The notes beneath the pieces are model-generated. The model was not told the origin of the DNA and did no database searches. It was given only the letters and a program-made list of their open reading frames with translations. The position numbers and the translations under genes were made by a program. Shown here piece by piece: positions 9,801 to 18,622 of a stretch of DNA of 64,000 bases. This stretch comes from Pseudoalteromonas carrageenovora IAM 12662 (GTDB lineage: Bacteria > Pseudomonadota > Gammaproteobacteria > Enterobacterales > Alteromonadaceae). Where the stretch lies: NCBI RefSeq assembly GCF_900239935.1, contig NZ_LT965928.1, forward strand, positions 1,301,407-1,365,406. Direction: 5' to 3'. Each line of letters opens with the position of its first letter. The stretch's first letter is position 1.

Positions 9801-10721
9801 AAAGCGCAGCTGCAAGGTAAAGTAACCGATACACTATCAAAAGTAGCTGACAAAGGTATTGAAAAAACAGACTTAACGCAATGGGATTTTGGCAAGTTAC
9901 CAGCCTCGTACGTTAAAAAGCAAGGCCAATACGAGATAAAAGCATACCCTGCGCTGGTGGATAAAAAATCAGCTGCTGCAGTTGAGTTATTTGATAGTGA
10001 AGTAAAAGCGCAGCAGGCTCATCAAAAAGGCCTGCGCAGGTTAGTTTTATTAAACGTGCCTTCGCCAATTAAGTATTTACAACAAAACTTACCTAATAAA
10101 GCCAAACTTGGTTTGTACTTTAATCCATTTGGTAAAATTGCAGATTTAATTGATGACTGTATTGCCGCAGGGGTTGATAGCTTGCTTGTTAAGCATGGCG
10201 ATATACGTGACGAACAGGCGTTTGAAGCGGTAAAAGAACAAATACGCGGTGAGCTCGGTGATGCAGTGGTATTAATTGCCACACAAGTAGAGCAAGTATT
10301 GAGTATTGCACATAGCCTTCATAAAAAAATGAAAGGCCGCGTAGATTTAACGATGATCACAGCGCATGGTGATATTAAATCTCAGCTTGAGTCGCTTATT
10401 TTTAAAGGATTTGTAAGTGCTCATGGCGCAGACAAAATAACAGACTTAATACGGTATTTAAAAGCGATTCAAAAGCGTTTAGAAAAACTTCCGGTAGATC
10501 CTAACAGAGATCGCTTATGTGTTTTAGAACTAGAAAAAGTAGCGCAAGAATACAAAAAGTTAGTAAATAAGACACCTAAAGGACTGCCAATACCTGATGA
10601 GGTAACGACTATCTTTTGGATGCAACAAGAGTTGCGGGTCTCGTTGTTTGCACAAACGCTAGGCACGCCTTACCCAATATCTGCGAAGCGGGTTATAAAT
10701 GCGATAAAAGAGATAGAATAA
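6828..10721 (+). CDS. hrpA: ATP-dependent RNA helicase HrpA
   Basis: A DEAH-box helicase of 1297 residues, the same size as the Escherichia coli protein (about 1300). Motifs in order: GETGSGKTTQ (Walker A, near residue 97), TQPRRLAAR, DEAHERS (Walker B, near 195), SATIDPERF, and ATNVAETSLTVPG with QRMGRCGR (motifs V and VI, near 350-400), followed by the long C-terminal region typical of HrpA. HrpA acts on RNA and helps resolve stalled ribosomes. The start is a GTG at 6828; a second in-frame GTG lies 6 bases later, and no ATG precedes the conserved KKRLHGVKK segment. Confidence 0.95.
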   Translation: MRVVNLGQLFGELKTCLKKDQFIFKKRLHGVKKISDENKQANAIEKIAADITRSQENREKRLAGLPKVTYPEQLPVSQKKDVIKDAIANNQVVIIAGETGSGKTTQIPKMCLELGRGVDGFIGHTQPRRLAARSVANRIAEEMKCELGQQVGFKIRFSDQVSNNTYIKLMTDGILLAEIQQDRFLNQYDTIIIDEAHERSLNIDFILGYLKNLLPKRPDLKVIITSATIDPERFSKHFNDAPIIEVSGRTFPVDVRYNPISDIKKDDMEAEGDQLQGIFDAVDELCAEGPGDILIFLNGEREIRDTADALSKRNLKHTDVLPLYSRLSNAEQNRIFAPHSRRHIILATNVAETSLTVPGIRYVIDPGTARISRYSYRTKVQRLPIEPVSQASANQRMGRCGRVEAGICIRLYSEDDFLSRPEFTDPEILRTNLASVILQMLALGLGDMSEFPFVQAPDSRNINDGLTLLEELQAIKPAKSRDKTSLTQSGRELSRLPVDPRLAKMVLTAHKLGALREVIIIVAALSIQDPRERPQEKRAAANEKHGRFDDPDSDFIAFLNLWNYLEEQQSELTNSQFRKLCQKDFLAYMRLREWQDIVYQISTVCNEMGMKATSQAADGELVHKALLSGMLSHIGFKDEKQIYKGARNSQFHIFPGSGLFKKSPKWMMSAELVETSKLYARINAKIDITWVEPLAQHLVKRSYSEPHWEKKPGAVIAFEQQTLYGLLVVNKRRCVYSNIDPKVSRELFIRTALVEQELGLNEQFLAFNRELIEDIQVLEHKSRRRDILVDEQTLYEFYDKKIPKEINNRAAFLKWYKTQKQQNKHYLHMSREELMQHGASNITEFDYPDTWQQDNIILPLTYHFDPGQAVDGVAVQIPVALLNQVQESGFDWHIPAFRHELISGLIKSLPKSLRRNFVPAPNYADAVLAAIEPLQGSLIEALTTRLLRMTGVRVDAQAWDLSALAPHLRLQFEVRDEHDKLLARGLDLAKLKAQLQGKVTDTLSKVADKGIEKTDLTQWDFGKLPASYVKKQGQYEIKAYPALVDKKSAAAVELFDSEVKAQQAHQKGLRRLVLLNVPSPIKYLQQNLPNKAKLGLYFNPFGKIADLIDDCIAAGVDSLLVKHGDIRDEQAFEAVKEQIRGELGDAVVLIATQVEQVLSIAHSLHKKMKGRVDLTMITAHGDIKSQLESLIFKGFVSAHGADKITDLIRYLKAIQKRLEKLPVDPNRDRLCVLELEKVAQEYKKLVNKTPKGLPIPDEVTTIFWMQQELRVSLFAQTLGTPYPISAKRVINAIKEIE

Positions 10722-10796
10722 AACTTGCATTTTCTATTAAGCTTAGTACCTTAATAGAGGGATTTATTTTTGTTTTGAGAAGGAAGCGACATAGTT

Positions 10797-11177
10797 ATGT
10801 CCTCATCGGTTGAACATAAAACAAAGCGATTATTAGTGGTAGATGACGAGTATTTCAATTATGAAATGCTTAAAACAGCACTGACTTCGAAATTTGACGT
10901 AAGCTACGCAGATTCAGGGCAAAGCTGTCTTGCATCAGCGATTGCTAATCCGCCTGATATAATTTTGCTAGATGTATGTATGCCTGGCCTTGATGGCTAT
11001 GATACGTGTCGAATGCTTAAGCACACACCTGAGACAAAAAATATTCCTGTTGTTATGGTATCGGGCCTTGAGTCCCCATCTGAAAAACAAGCTGGCTTTG
11101 ATGCTGGTTGCGACGCGTATGTTGTAAAGCCGTTTTCTATGGGTGCTTTGTTGGAAGAAATTAACACGGTTGTTTAG
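10797..11177 (+). CDS. Single-domain response regulator (CheY-like)
   Basis: A stand-alone receiver domain of 126 residues with the acidic pair VVDDE near residue 16, the predicted phospho-acceptor Asp59 in ILLDVCMPGLDG and the conserved Lys in VVKPFS near residue 111. There is no output domain, so it must act by protein contact. A good AGAAGGAAG ribosome site precedes the ATG. A PilZ gene starts 9 bases after its stop, so the two are co-transcribed and may form one signalling unit. Confidence 0.93.
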   Translation: MSSSVEHKTKRLLVVDDEYFNYEMLKTALTSKFDVSYADSGQSCLASAIANPPDIILLDVCMPGLDGYDTCRMLKHTPETKNIPVVMVSGLESPSEKQAGFDAGCDAYVVKPFSMGALLEEINTVV

Positions 11178-11186
11178 AGGTAACCT

Positions 11187-11483
11187 ATGTTTACTGACGA
11201 TAAGCGAGATTTTAGACGTATGCAGGTGAACACGCCTGCAAATTTAACTACTATAGAGCCTATAGCAGGGTTAAATTATACCGCAGAGTGTGTAGATTTG
11301 AGTGCAACGGGGTTATCGCTACATTTAGATGACTTGCTTGAGTTAGACACTTTACTACAAGTAAATATTGAATCTACCCATCCTAGTATTGCTTCGCTTA
11401 ATGCCACTGCAAAGGTTATTCGCGCTAGTAAGGAAGATGATGGCACTATTACTGCCGGTTTGAAGATTGTTCAGTTTAATTAA
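11187..11483 (+). CDS. PilZ domain protein (probable cyclic-di-GMP receptor)
   Basis: A 98-residue single-domain protein. It has the two PilZ cyclic-di-GMP contacts: an Arg-rich N-terminal motif (DKRDFRR) and DLSATGLSL near residue 37, matching the (D/N)xSxxG consensus. It therefore looks ligand-competent. It follows a CheY-like gene by 9 bases, with a GAGG ribosome site overlapping the upstream stop region. The output target is not evident from the neighbourhood. Confidence 0.88.
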   Translation: MFTDDKRDFRRMQVNTPANLTTIEPIAGLNYTAECVDLSATGLSLHLDDLLELDTLLQVNIESTHPSIASLNATAKVIRASKEDDGTITAGLKIVQFN

Positions 11484-11503
11484 CTAAACTGGGCGCCTAA
11501 ACA

Positions 11504-11545
11504 AAAAACGTTAGTGGATTTAAGTAATCCACTAACGCCGTTTTA
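11504..11545. terminator. Bidirectional terminator between the PilZ gene and rlmI
   Basis: Perfect 12-bp inverted repeat CGTTAGTGGATT / AATCCACTAACG with a 5-base loop. An A-run precedes the stem and TTTT occurs just after it, so it can serve both convergent units. Confidence 0.85.
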
Positions 11546-11554
11546 AAGCGCTAT

Positions 11555-12745
11555 TTAATACACCTTACAAATTAAGCCTTTTAAGTAAAAGCCTTCAGGG
11601 TAGCTACCAGCGATAGGGTGGTCGGCTGCTTGATTTAATCGCTCCATAATTAACAACTCCTTTCCTGCGTCAAGTGCTGCATCAGCCACAACTTTTTGAA
11701 ACAAGTTTTGCTCCATTAAACCCGAGCACGAGAACGTTAATAACGTGCCGCCCGGTTTTAATATTTGCATAGCAATCATGTTTATATCTTTATAACCACG
11801 GCACGCACCGGTTAGCTGCGCTTTGTTGTCTGCAAATTTTGGCGGATCCATCACAATAGTATCAAACTGCTTGCCTTCATCGCGGTATTGGCGCAATAGC
11901 TTAAATACATCTTGTTTCACAAAATCGACTTTATTTAAGTCTAAATTGTTATGTTCTACATTACGCTTTGCAGTATCAAGCGCTGGCTGAGATACATCAA
12001 CATTTGTAACGTGAGTACAGCCACCACGTAGCGCGTATAACGAAAATGTACCTGTGTAGCTAAAACAGTTAAGCACGGTTTTATCTTTTGAAAAACGCTC
12101 AAGGGCGGCACGGCTATCGCGTTGATCTAAATAAAAACCGGTTTTATGACCTTCGATAATATCAACTTCAAGTTTTAAACCGTTTTCTTCAATAAGTACG
12201 GGCTCTTTAGGCTCGCTGCCCCAAAGTACGCCTTTGATTGGCTCAAGGCCTTCTTTGGTACGTACATCTACATCTGAGCGCTCATAAATACTAGCGCCTG
12301 GGAAAATAGCCATAAGTGCGCCGACTATTTCACCTTTATGGCGCTCAGCACCCGCGCTTAGTAATTGGCATACTAATACGTTATCAAACTTATCTATGGT
12401 TACACCTGGTAAATAGTCAGACTCTGCGGCACACAACCTAAAGCCTGTTAAGCCGCCTTCAGAAATAACGTGTTCGCGTGCATCAAGTGCTCTGCGTAAG
12501 CGGCGTTCAAAAAAGTGTTGGTCGATTACTTCTTTTTCGTCAAAGCTCCATACACGCGCTCTTATTTGAGAGTGAGGGCTATAAGCTGCGGTTGCTAAAA
12601 ACTTACCTTCATTATCGTGAATAGTAACTGTGTCGCCCAGACCCGGTTTACCTTTAATTTTTTTGATGGCTTTTGAAAATAACCAAGGGTGCTTTCTTTT
12701 TAATGATTTTTCGCGACCAGCTTGTAGGTAAACGGCAGATGACAT
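11555..12745 (-). CDS. rlmI: 23S rRNA (cytosine-1962-C5)-methyltransferase RlmI
   Basis: A SAM-dependent rRNA methyltransferase of 396 residues, identical in length to the Escherichia coli protein. An N-terminal PUA RNA-binding domain ([18 protein letters not shown]...) is followed by the EEI/RlmI linker and a Rossmann methyltransferase domain: motif [14 protein letters not shown] near residue 225, VDVS, and the catalytic-region motif DPPKF near 300. It is transcribed leftward as a single gene, ending at the shared bidirectional terminator. Confidence 0.94.
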   Translation of the reverse strand: MSSAVYLQAGREKSLKRKHPWLFSKAIKKIKGKPGLGDTVTIHDNEGKFLATAAYSPHSQIRARVWSFDEKEVIDQHFFERRLRRALDAREHVISEGGLTGFRLCAAESDYLPGVTIDKFDNVLVCQLLSAGAERHKGEIVGALMAIFPGASIYERSDVDVRTKEGLEPIKGVLWGSEPKEPVLIEENGLKLEVDIIEGHKTGFYLDQRDSRAALERFSKDKTVLNCFSYTGTFSLYALRGGCTHVTNVDVSQPALDTAKRNVEHNNLDLNKVDFVKQDVFKLLRQYRDEGKQFDTIVMDPPKFADNKAQLTGACRGYKDINMIAMQILKPGGTLLTFSCSGLMEQNLFQKVVADAALDAGKELLIMERLNQAADHPIAGSYPEGFYLKGLICKVY

Positions 12746-12884
12746 AAGGCTTCTCAGTAGTAATAAATAAGCGCTGTATTTTAGTCAAGCAGGGCTCAAC
12801 ATACAATGAATGTTTTGCAAGGGGGGCATAAAGCACGGTAAAGTACGGATAAATCAGATATTAATTAGTTTTTGGAATGTTAAC

Positions 12885-13541
12885 GTGCCCGATGTAGCTT
12901 TAAACCCCGATTTAGAAATACTTAATTCAAAATGTAGGACGTTTATAACATCATTAATTCATGCTGATGTTGCCCACGATATTACACATATTGAACGGGT
13001 TGTACGTGTTGCTGTGCAGCTATGTAATGCCGAACAGGCAAATATGCATGTTGTGTTACCTGCAGCTTGGATGCACGATTGCGTGGCAGTTGCTAAAAAT
13101 CATCCGGATCGCGCAAGAGCCTCTACGATGGCTGCCGATAAGGCGATTGAGTTTTTAAAATCAATTAATTACGACGAGTCGCTGTTTGATGATATTCACC
13201 ATGCGATTGCAGCGCATAGTTTTAGTGCCAACATTGCAATTAAAACCGTAGAAGCGCAAATAGTGCAAGATGCAGACAGAATGGATGCATTAGGTGCAAT
13301 TGGTGTCAGTCGATGTATGAAAGTGGGTGGTTCGATTAACCGATTACTGTATAACCCAAATGACCCTTTTTGTATTGAACGTGAAGCCGATGATAAAAAA
13401 TATACGCTTGATCACTTTTTTATAAAACTACTGCATATTGCAAAAAGTATGAACACACCTTCTGCAAAAGCCGAGGCACAAAGGCGTACACAATACATGC
13501 ATGCTTTTTTAGAGCAGCTCAAGTCTGAGATAGGCCAATAA
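12885..13541 (+). CDS. HD-domain phosphohydrolase (YedJ-like)
   Basis: HD-superfamily metal-dependent hydrolase. Metal-binding residues are visible as HDITHIERV near residue 27, the hallmark AAWMHDCVAVAKNHPDRAR near 63 and AIAAHSFSA near 108; then QDADRMDALGAIGV, very like Escherichia coli YedJ. The substrate is unknown; the family is usually predicted to act on nucleotides or phosphorylated metabolites. The reading frame is open upstream to a TTG at 12810. I prefer the GTG at 12885 (218 residues), which fits the family N-terminus, although no strong ribosome site precedes either start. It is followed 1 base later by a VOC gene, implying an operon. Confidence 0.85.
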   Translation: MPDVALNPDLEILNSKCRTFITSLIHADVAHDITHIERVVRVAVQLCNAEQANMHVVLPAAWMHDCVAVAKNHPDRARASTMAADKAIEFLKSINYDESLFDDIHHAIAAHSFSANIAIKTVEAQIVQDADRMDALGAIGVSRCMKVGGSINRLLYNPNDPFCIEREADDKKYTLDHFFIKLLHIAKSMNTPSAKAEAQRRTQYMHAFLEQLKSEIGQ

Positions 13542-13542
13542 C

Positions 13543-13974
13543 ATGGCTACACCTCTACTTGAAGGGATCGATCATTGCCATTTAAATGTAAATAACTTAC
13601 AAGCGGCAATAAAATGGTACGAACATGTATTAGGCTTTTATGTTGTACCTGAACTGGCATTTTGGAATGAAGATGGCAAAGGGCCTTTAACACTCGAAGA
13701 TGAAAACAAAACCGCGCGTTTAGCATTGTTTGAACGAGAGGGGTACAGCAAAGGAATTGCTTTTGCTGTAAACGCAGAGCAATTTATAGCGTGGTTAAAG
13801 CACTTTGAGCAGTTACAAATAAAAACGGTACTAGCTGATCACGGTGTTACTTTCTCTATGTATTTTAAAGACGACAGTAATAATAGCCATGAAATTACTT
13901 CTCATGATTATAGCTGTATTAAGCGTATTTATAATAATGTTGAGTTAGGCTCTCATAGTGCCAAGGGTAATTAG
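13543..13974 (+). CDS. VOC-family (glyoxalase/dioxygenase fold) protein
   Basis: A 143-residue protein with the vicinal-oxygen-chelate pattern: IDHCHLNVNNLQAAIKWYEHVLGF at the start (written here only as its family hallmark, 'DH..L.V.....A..WY...LGF') and a C-terminal SMYFKDDSNNSHEITS strand with a metal-ligand-like Glu. The substrate cannot be predicted. It starts 1 base after the HD hydrolase stop and is convergent with the HD-GYP gene, whose stop is 1 base away. Confidence 0.82.
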   Translation: MATPLLEGIDHCHLNVNNLQAAIKWYEHVLGFYVVPELAFWNEDGKGPLTLEDENKTARLALFEREGYSKGIAFAVNAEQFIAWLKHFEQLQIKTVLADHGVTFSMYFKDDSNNSHEITSHDYSCIKRIYNNVELGSHSAKGN

Positions 13975-13975
13975 C

Positions 13976-14965
13976 TTAATTCTGGCTTGCCTCTTTAATC
14001 GCAATAATATCATCAAGCTTTTCAATAAATAAATTGATCAAATTAGGATCGAAGTGACTACCTGCTTGAGATTTTAAATGCTCGATGGTTTTTTCTACGC
14101 TCCATGCTTCTTTATAAGGGCGCTTTGATGTGAGGGCATCAAATACATCAGCAATAGCTATAATACGTCCTTCAACTGATATATCTTCACCTTTGATGCC
14201 ATGAGGGTAACCTGTACCGTCCCATTTTTCGTGATGCTCTATAGCAAGGGTGTGCGCGAGTTGTAAAAGTGGAGATGACGAATTGGCTAAAATTTGCGCG
14301 CCTATTACAGTATGCTGTTTCATGTGCTCAAACTCATCACTGGTTAAGCGCCCAGGCTTTAATAAAATGGCGTCGGGTATGCCGATCTTACCTACATCGT
14401 GCATAGGGGCTGCTTGGCGTAACAGCTCGGCCTCAGACTCGTCCATACCTAATGCTAAAGCGAGTACTTTACTGTACTGGCTCATGCGCACGATATGCTC
14501 GCCAGTATCTGTATCTTTGTACTCTGCAGCACGGCCTAAACGATGTACTAAATCAACATGTGCTTGTTTAAGCTGCTCAGCTTGAACGAGTGATAAATGT
14601 GTTTTAACGCGGGCTCTTACTATTGCGGGGCTTATAGGTTTTGTTATGTAATCTACAGCGCCTAATTCAAAACCTTTAAACTCATCGCTTTCATCACCAA
14701 GAGCGGTTACAAAAATAATAGGGATGTGTGATGTTTTTGGGTTTGCTTTAACTTTTTGACATACTTCAAAGCCATTCATATCTGGCATCATAATATCGAG
14801 CAATATAAGTTTAGGGAGTTCTTTTTCAAGTAAAGCGAGCGCAGCATCGCCAGATTTAGCAAACGACATTCTGTACTTATTACCTAACACTTCACGCATC
14901 ACTTTTAGATTTGCAGGCTCATCGTCAACAATTAATATACGAGGCCTATCTGTAGAAAAATCCAT
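13976..14965 (-). CDS. Response regulator with HD-GYP output (probable cyclic-di-GMP phosphodiesterase)
   Basis: A 329-residue protein: N-terminal receiver domain (VDDE near residue 13, phospho-acceptor Asp57 in LLDIMMPDMNG, Lys109 in YITKP) and C-terminal HD-GYP domain with HD at 189-190 in APMHDVGKIGIPD, HHEKWDGTGYP with GYP at 252-254, and the following metal-site elements. The catalytic residues look intact, so cyclic-di-GMP hydrolysis is likely. Its start lies 17 bases downstream of the MHYT hybrid kinase stop, so the two form a leftward operon and are a plausible phosphorelay pair. Confidence 0.93.
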   Translation of the reverse strand: MDFSTDRPRILIVDDEPANLKVMREVLGNKYRMSFAKSGDAALALLEKELPKLILLDIMMPDMNGFEVCQKVKANPKTSHIPIIFVTALGDESDEFKGFELGAVDYITKPISPAIVRARVKTHLSLVQAEQLKQAHVDLVHRLGRAAEYKDTDTGEHIVRMSQYSKVLALALGMDESEAELLRQAAPMHDVGKIGIPDAILLKPGRLTSDEFEHMKQHTVIGAQILANSSSPLLQLAHTLAIEHHEKWDGTGYPHGIKGEDISVEGRIIAIADVFDALTSKRPYKEAWSVEKTIEHLKSQAGSHFDPNLINLFIEKLDDIIAIKEASQN

Positions 14966-14982
14966 TAATTAAATACTCATTT

Positions 14983-17900
14983 TTATGTTAGGTTTTTAAG
15001 TAAGCTTTCAAGCTTTGTTTGCGCACTATCAAAATCAAAATCGTCAAATGCATCAACGATTTCATTAACTTCATCTTGCAAGTTTGCCGGTACGTTACAT
15101 TGTAATTTGGCCAGCAGATCATCATTTAGTTCAGCATTTTGTGCATCTTGACTCAATGTTTTACACAAAGTTTCTATTTCAGTGGTGCTGAGTGTATTTT
15201 CATCTGTGTTGCTTTGAGGTTTTTCAGGCTCTGAGCAATCGTTATTATCAAGCAGCTTAGAAATAACAGCGAGCTCATTTTTAATATCTTCAAGGGTACT
15301 AATTAATAGCTCATCAGTTTGTTGTTGCTCTAGGGATGCTAATAACTTCATTAAAGTTGTTAAACCTAAATTACCTGCAACCCCTTTAAGTGTGTGTATT
15401 AGGCTGTGTACATCTTTTATATCTGATAGCTTCTCGGTGAACAGCACTTCAAAACGTTCATTGTTATTGTTAATGAACTTTTTAATCTCAGTAAGTTGTT
15501 TACACTTTGACCCCCAAAGCGTTAAACCTTTGTCAAAATCAATGTGTTGAGATTCAGGGTCATTTTGTGAAATTACTATTTCTTTTGCTATACCCAAGCC
15601 AAGTACTTGGGCTATTTCTTGATTTAGCTGATTTATGTCAACTGGCTTATTGGCAAAGCCATTCATACCTGCTTTTTTAGCCGTTAATTTATCTTGGTGT
15701 AACACACTGGCTGTAAGCGCAATGATAGGGGTATATTTGAGCTGTCTTTGCTTTTCAATTATTCTAATTTTTTGTGCTGCTTGAATGCCATCACACTCAG
15801 GCATGTGGATGTCCATTAATATTACATCAAAATCTTGCTGCTCGAATACTTCAACCGCTTGAAGGCCATTAGATGCTTTGGTAACGAGGTGTTGATCGCG
15901 TGACAGTAATATTGAAAGTAGCTCTGTATTTTGCTCTATATCATCTACAACAAGCACTCTTAGTGCAGGTAGTTGAGTATGCAGGCCATCAAAAAAGTCT
16001 ATTTTATTTTCATCACCTATGCTCAATGGTAGCGAAAAGTAAAAACATGTTCCTCTACCTAACTCACTTACTAGATTAATACTTCCGCCCATAAGCTCAA
16101 CTAATTGTTTACTTATTGTTGTTCCAAGACCAGTGCCACCAAATCGGCGTGTTGTGGTTCCATCGGCTTGCTCAAAAGGCTGAAATACGGCTTGAACACG
16201 ATCTTTTGCTATACCAATACCCGAGTCTTGTACCTCAAAAAATAAATGCTGATTTTGTGTTGTTCCAACAGTAACGGTTACAGAGCCTTTTTCTGTAAAT
16301 TTAATAGCGTTGCCAATTAAATTAGTGAGTACCTGCCTTAGCCGATCGGGGTCGCCGTAATAGGTGCTACTTACAGAGTCTTTTATCTTAAGTGTTAAGT
16401 TTAAATCTTTCTTTTTAGCCTCAAGCCAAAAGGTAGAAATAATACTGTCTATGACAGGTTTTAAACTAAAATGCACAGGTTCTATGGTCAGCTTTCCGCG
16501 TTCTAATTTAGCAGAATCTAAAATTTCGTTTAGCAATCTGAGTAATGAGCGGGCTGCATTATTTACTGTTACTAAATGCTTTTGTTGTTCTTGGTCTAGC
16601 GGCGTATCCATTAACAAATCACTAAAGCCTATAATTGAATTCATGGGCGTCCTAATTTCATGACTCATATTAGCCATAAAAGACTGTTTAGCGTGGGCGG
16701 CTTCTTCTGCTTTAAATTTAGCTTGCTCTAAGTTTTCTTCATACTCTTTTCGTTCAGTGATATCGACCAATACGCCATCAATCCATTGTGGCTTATTATT
16801 TTTATCAAACGTAAAGCTACCTTTATCCAGTAACCATAAAATCTTACCATTTCTGTGTCTAATTCGATATTCAATAGAATACTGAGACTTTTTTTCAACA
16901 GCTTGAGTGACTTCATCAATAATATGCTTTTGATCTGCTTTTAAGACCAAATCATTAAATTCGATACAATGTTCTGTAAACTCATTAGGGTTATAACCTG
17001 TAAGCTCACTTATATTTGGACTAATAAATAACATAGTCCAGTTGTCATCAAACCTGCACCTAAACGCAACTCCCGGCATGTTATCCATTAATGAGCGGTA
17101 TTTTTGCTCTTTCTCTTCTAAGCTCTTTTGTAAGGCGCGCTGCTCAGTTAAATCGGTAATAAAGCCAACGTAAAGCGGGTTATGCCCGGGCTGATTTACC
17201 TCGCCAATACCTAAGCGAATAGGGAATACTTGGCCGTTCATATGCTTTGCATATACATCTCTGTTAACACCAATCACTTTCCCCAAATCAACATTATGGG
17301 CGTTTGAGAGGTATTCGTCGTGGTGCTTAGCGATGTTGTCGTCCATGAGCATTTTCACATTTTTGCCTTGAACTTGGTTTTCTTGCCAGCCAAAAATTTT
17401 ACTGGCTGACTCATTAAAACTTAAAATAATACCAGCATGGTCAATAGTAACAATACCATCAATAGCGGTACCTAAAATTGCATTTAATCGCGACTCATCT
17501 GCTGATTTTTCTTCAAGTAACATGCGAAAGCGAACCATACCATTGATCACACCAACCACGCTTGTAATGGCTATAGTTGCAGTAGCGACTGCGATGGCGA
17601 TAAAGGTTAATCCCGCGTTTGCGTTAGCATCGTCGTATACGAGAGGGGATGTTGCTACAAATCGGGTGGCTGCCATTCCCATATAATGCATCCCCGCTAC
17701 TGCAAAGCCTAAAATAATAGCGCTAACTAAATTATTTTGAAGAGATGATAACGAAGGGAATACGCGTTCAAGGTTAAAGCGGCTGTACAAAGCGATAAAA
17801 GAAAGGCCTACAGCAACAATAATCGATAACCCAAAAGTGAGTGGGTCATACCTAAGTAAAGGCGCTAGTTCCATTGCAGCCATCCCGCTATAATGCATTG

Positions 17901-18303
17901 TGCCAATACCAGCCCCGAGTAAAACAGAACAAATTGATAATACTTTCAAGTTACCCTTACTATTAACAAGCATTGATACTGCGTACTGACATGCTACAAA
18001 CGCAGGGATAAAAGAGAGCAGTGTAATTGTTGGATCATAATCTATATTTGTACACAGCGAAAATGCCAACATACCAATAAAGTGCATGCTCCAAATACCA
18101 GCTGAAAAAACAGCAGCAGCGGTTATATTTGCCAAGCGTTGGTAGCTAGGAAAATGAGTTTCTTTTGCTAGGTCTATAAGCCGAATGGTGAAAAAGGCTG
18201 CAAAAATAGCAATTAGTAACGACATAGTTACTAAAAGAGGATCGTAAACGCCATTAATGATTAAGCTAGGGTCTTGGTCTGTGATAAAAAAAGCTGATAA
18301 CAT
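14983..18303 (-). CDS. Hybrid sensor histidine kinase with MHYT, PAS, REC and HPt domains
   Basis: A 1106-residue membrane sensor. Residues about 20-260 hold an MHYT integral membrane domain with three copies of its motif (MHFIGM near 73, MHYSGM near 136, MHYMGM near 205), thought to bind a metal and sense oxygen, CO or NO. Two PAS/PAC modules span about 270-395 and 400-520. The HisKA box MSHEIRTPMNS places the phospho-His at 548; the ATPase N-box NLIGNAIKFTEKG is near 661. A receiver follows with Asp831, and an HPt domain with phospho-His970 (HTLKGVAGNLG). It is the first gene of a two-gene unit with the HD-GYP regulator, the likely receiver of the phosphate. Confidence 0.94.
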   Translation of the reverse strand: MLSAFFITDQDPSLIINGVYDPLLVTMSLLIAIFAAFFTIRLIDLAKETHFPSYQRLANITAAAVFSAGIWSMHFIGMLAFSLCTNIDYDPTITLLSFIPAFVACQYAVSMLVNSKGNLKVLSICSVLLGAGIGTMHYSGMAAMELAPLLRYDPLTFGLSIIVAVGLSFIALYSRFNLERVFPSLSSLQNNLVSAIILGFAVAGMHYMGMAATRFVATSPLVYDDANANAGLTFIAIAVATATIAITSVVGVINGMVRFRMLLEEKSADESRLNAILGTAIDGIVTIDHAGIILSFNESASKIFGWQENQVQGKNVKMLMDDNIAKHHDEYLSNAHNVDLGKVIGVNRDVYAKHMNGQVFPIRLGIGEVNQPGHNPLYVGFITDLTEQRALQKSLEEKEQKYRSLMDNMPGVAFRCRFDDNWTMLFISPNISELTGYNPNEFTEHCIEFNDLVLKADQKHIIDEVTQAVEKKSQYSIEYRIRHRNGKILWLLDKGSFTFDKNNKPQWIDGVLVDITERKEYEENLEQAKFKAEEAAHAKQSFMANMSHEIRTPMNSIIGFSDLLMDTPLDQEQQKHLVTVNNAARSLLRLLNEILDSAKLERGKLTIEPVHFSLKPVIDSIISTFWLEAKKKDLNLTLKIKDSVSSTYYGDPDRLRQVLTNLIGNAIKFTEKGSVTVTVGTTQNQHLFFEVQDSGIGIAKDRVQAVFQPFEQADGTTTRRFGGTGLGTTISKQLVELMGGSINLVSELGRGTCFYFSLPLSIGDENKIDFFDGLHTQLPALRVLVVDDIEQNTELLSILLSRDQHLVTKASNGLQAVEVFEQQDFDVILMDIHMPECDGIQAAQKIRIIEKQRQLKYTPIIALTASVLHQDKLTAKKAGMNGFANKPVDINQLNQEIAQVLGLGIAKEIVISQNDPESQHIDFDKGLTLWGSKCKQLTEIKKFINNNNERFEVLFTEKLSDIKDVHSLIHTLKGVAGNLGLTTLMKLLASLEQQQTDELLISTLEDIKNELAVISKLLDNNDCSEPEKPQSNTDENTLSTTEIETLCKTLSQDAQNAELNDDLLAKLQCNVPANLQDEVNEIVDAFDDFDFDSAQTKLESLLKNLT

Positions 18304-18622
18304 AATGGCTCAAAATATAATCTTTATTTTTTTATTTTAATCTAATTAATTAATAAATAAACTCTTAATTCAACGAACTGATTAAAACAACGAATTTATT
18401 ACTTTCTGTTTTCTTTTATTTATCAGAAGATAGTTTTTTAGTCTGTGATAACTATTTAAATGTCGCTCTTCTATTGCACCAAATTGGTTAAATTTGGGTT
18501 TATTTAAATTTTTTATCGGGTAATTCTTAGTAAAGTAATGGGTTAGTGTATTTAATTAAGATAATCGCGCATTTTACGATGTTTTATTAATTGCGTACGG
18601 ATTTGTCCATCGCAAATAGTGT
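18304..18622. other. Divergent promoter region between the MHYT kinase and the YgjP-like gene
   Basis: About 320 AT-rich bases with no plausible gene. It must carry promoters for both divergent units. No operator or repeat was recognised. Confidence 0.4.

Noticed and set aside
12654..12836. 60-codon leftward open frame upstream of rlmI
   Set aside because: It overlaps the rlmI start in another frame and shows no protein-like features.
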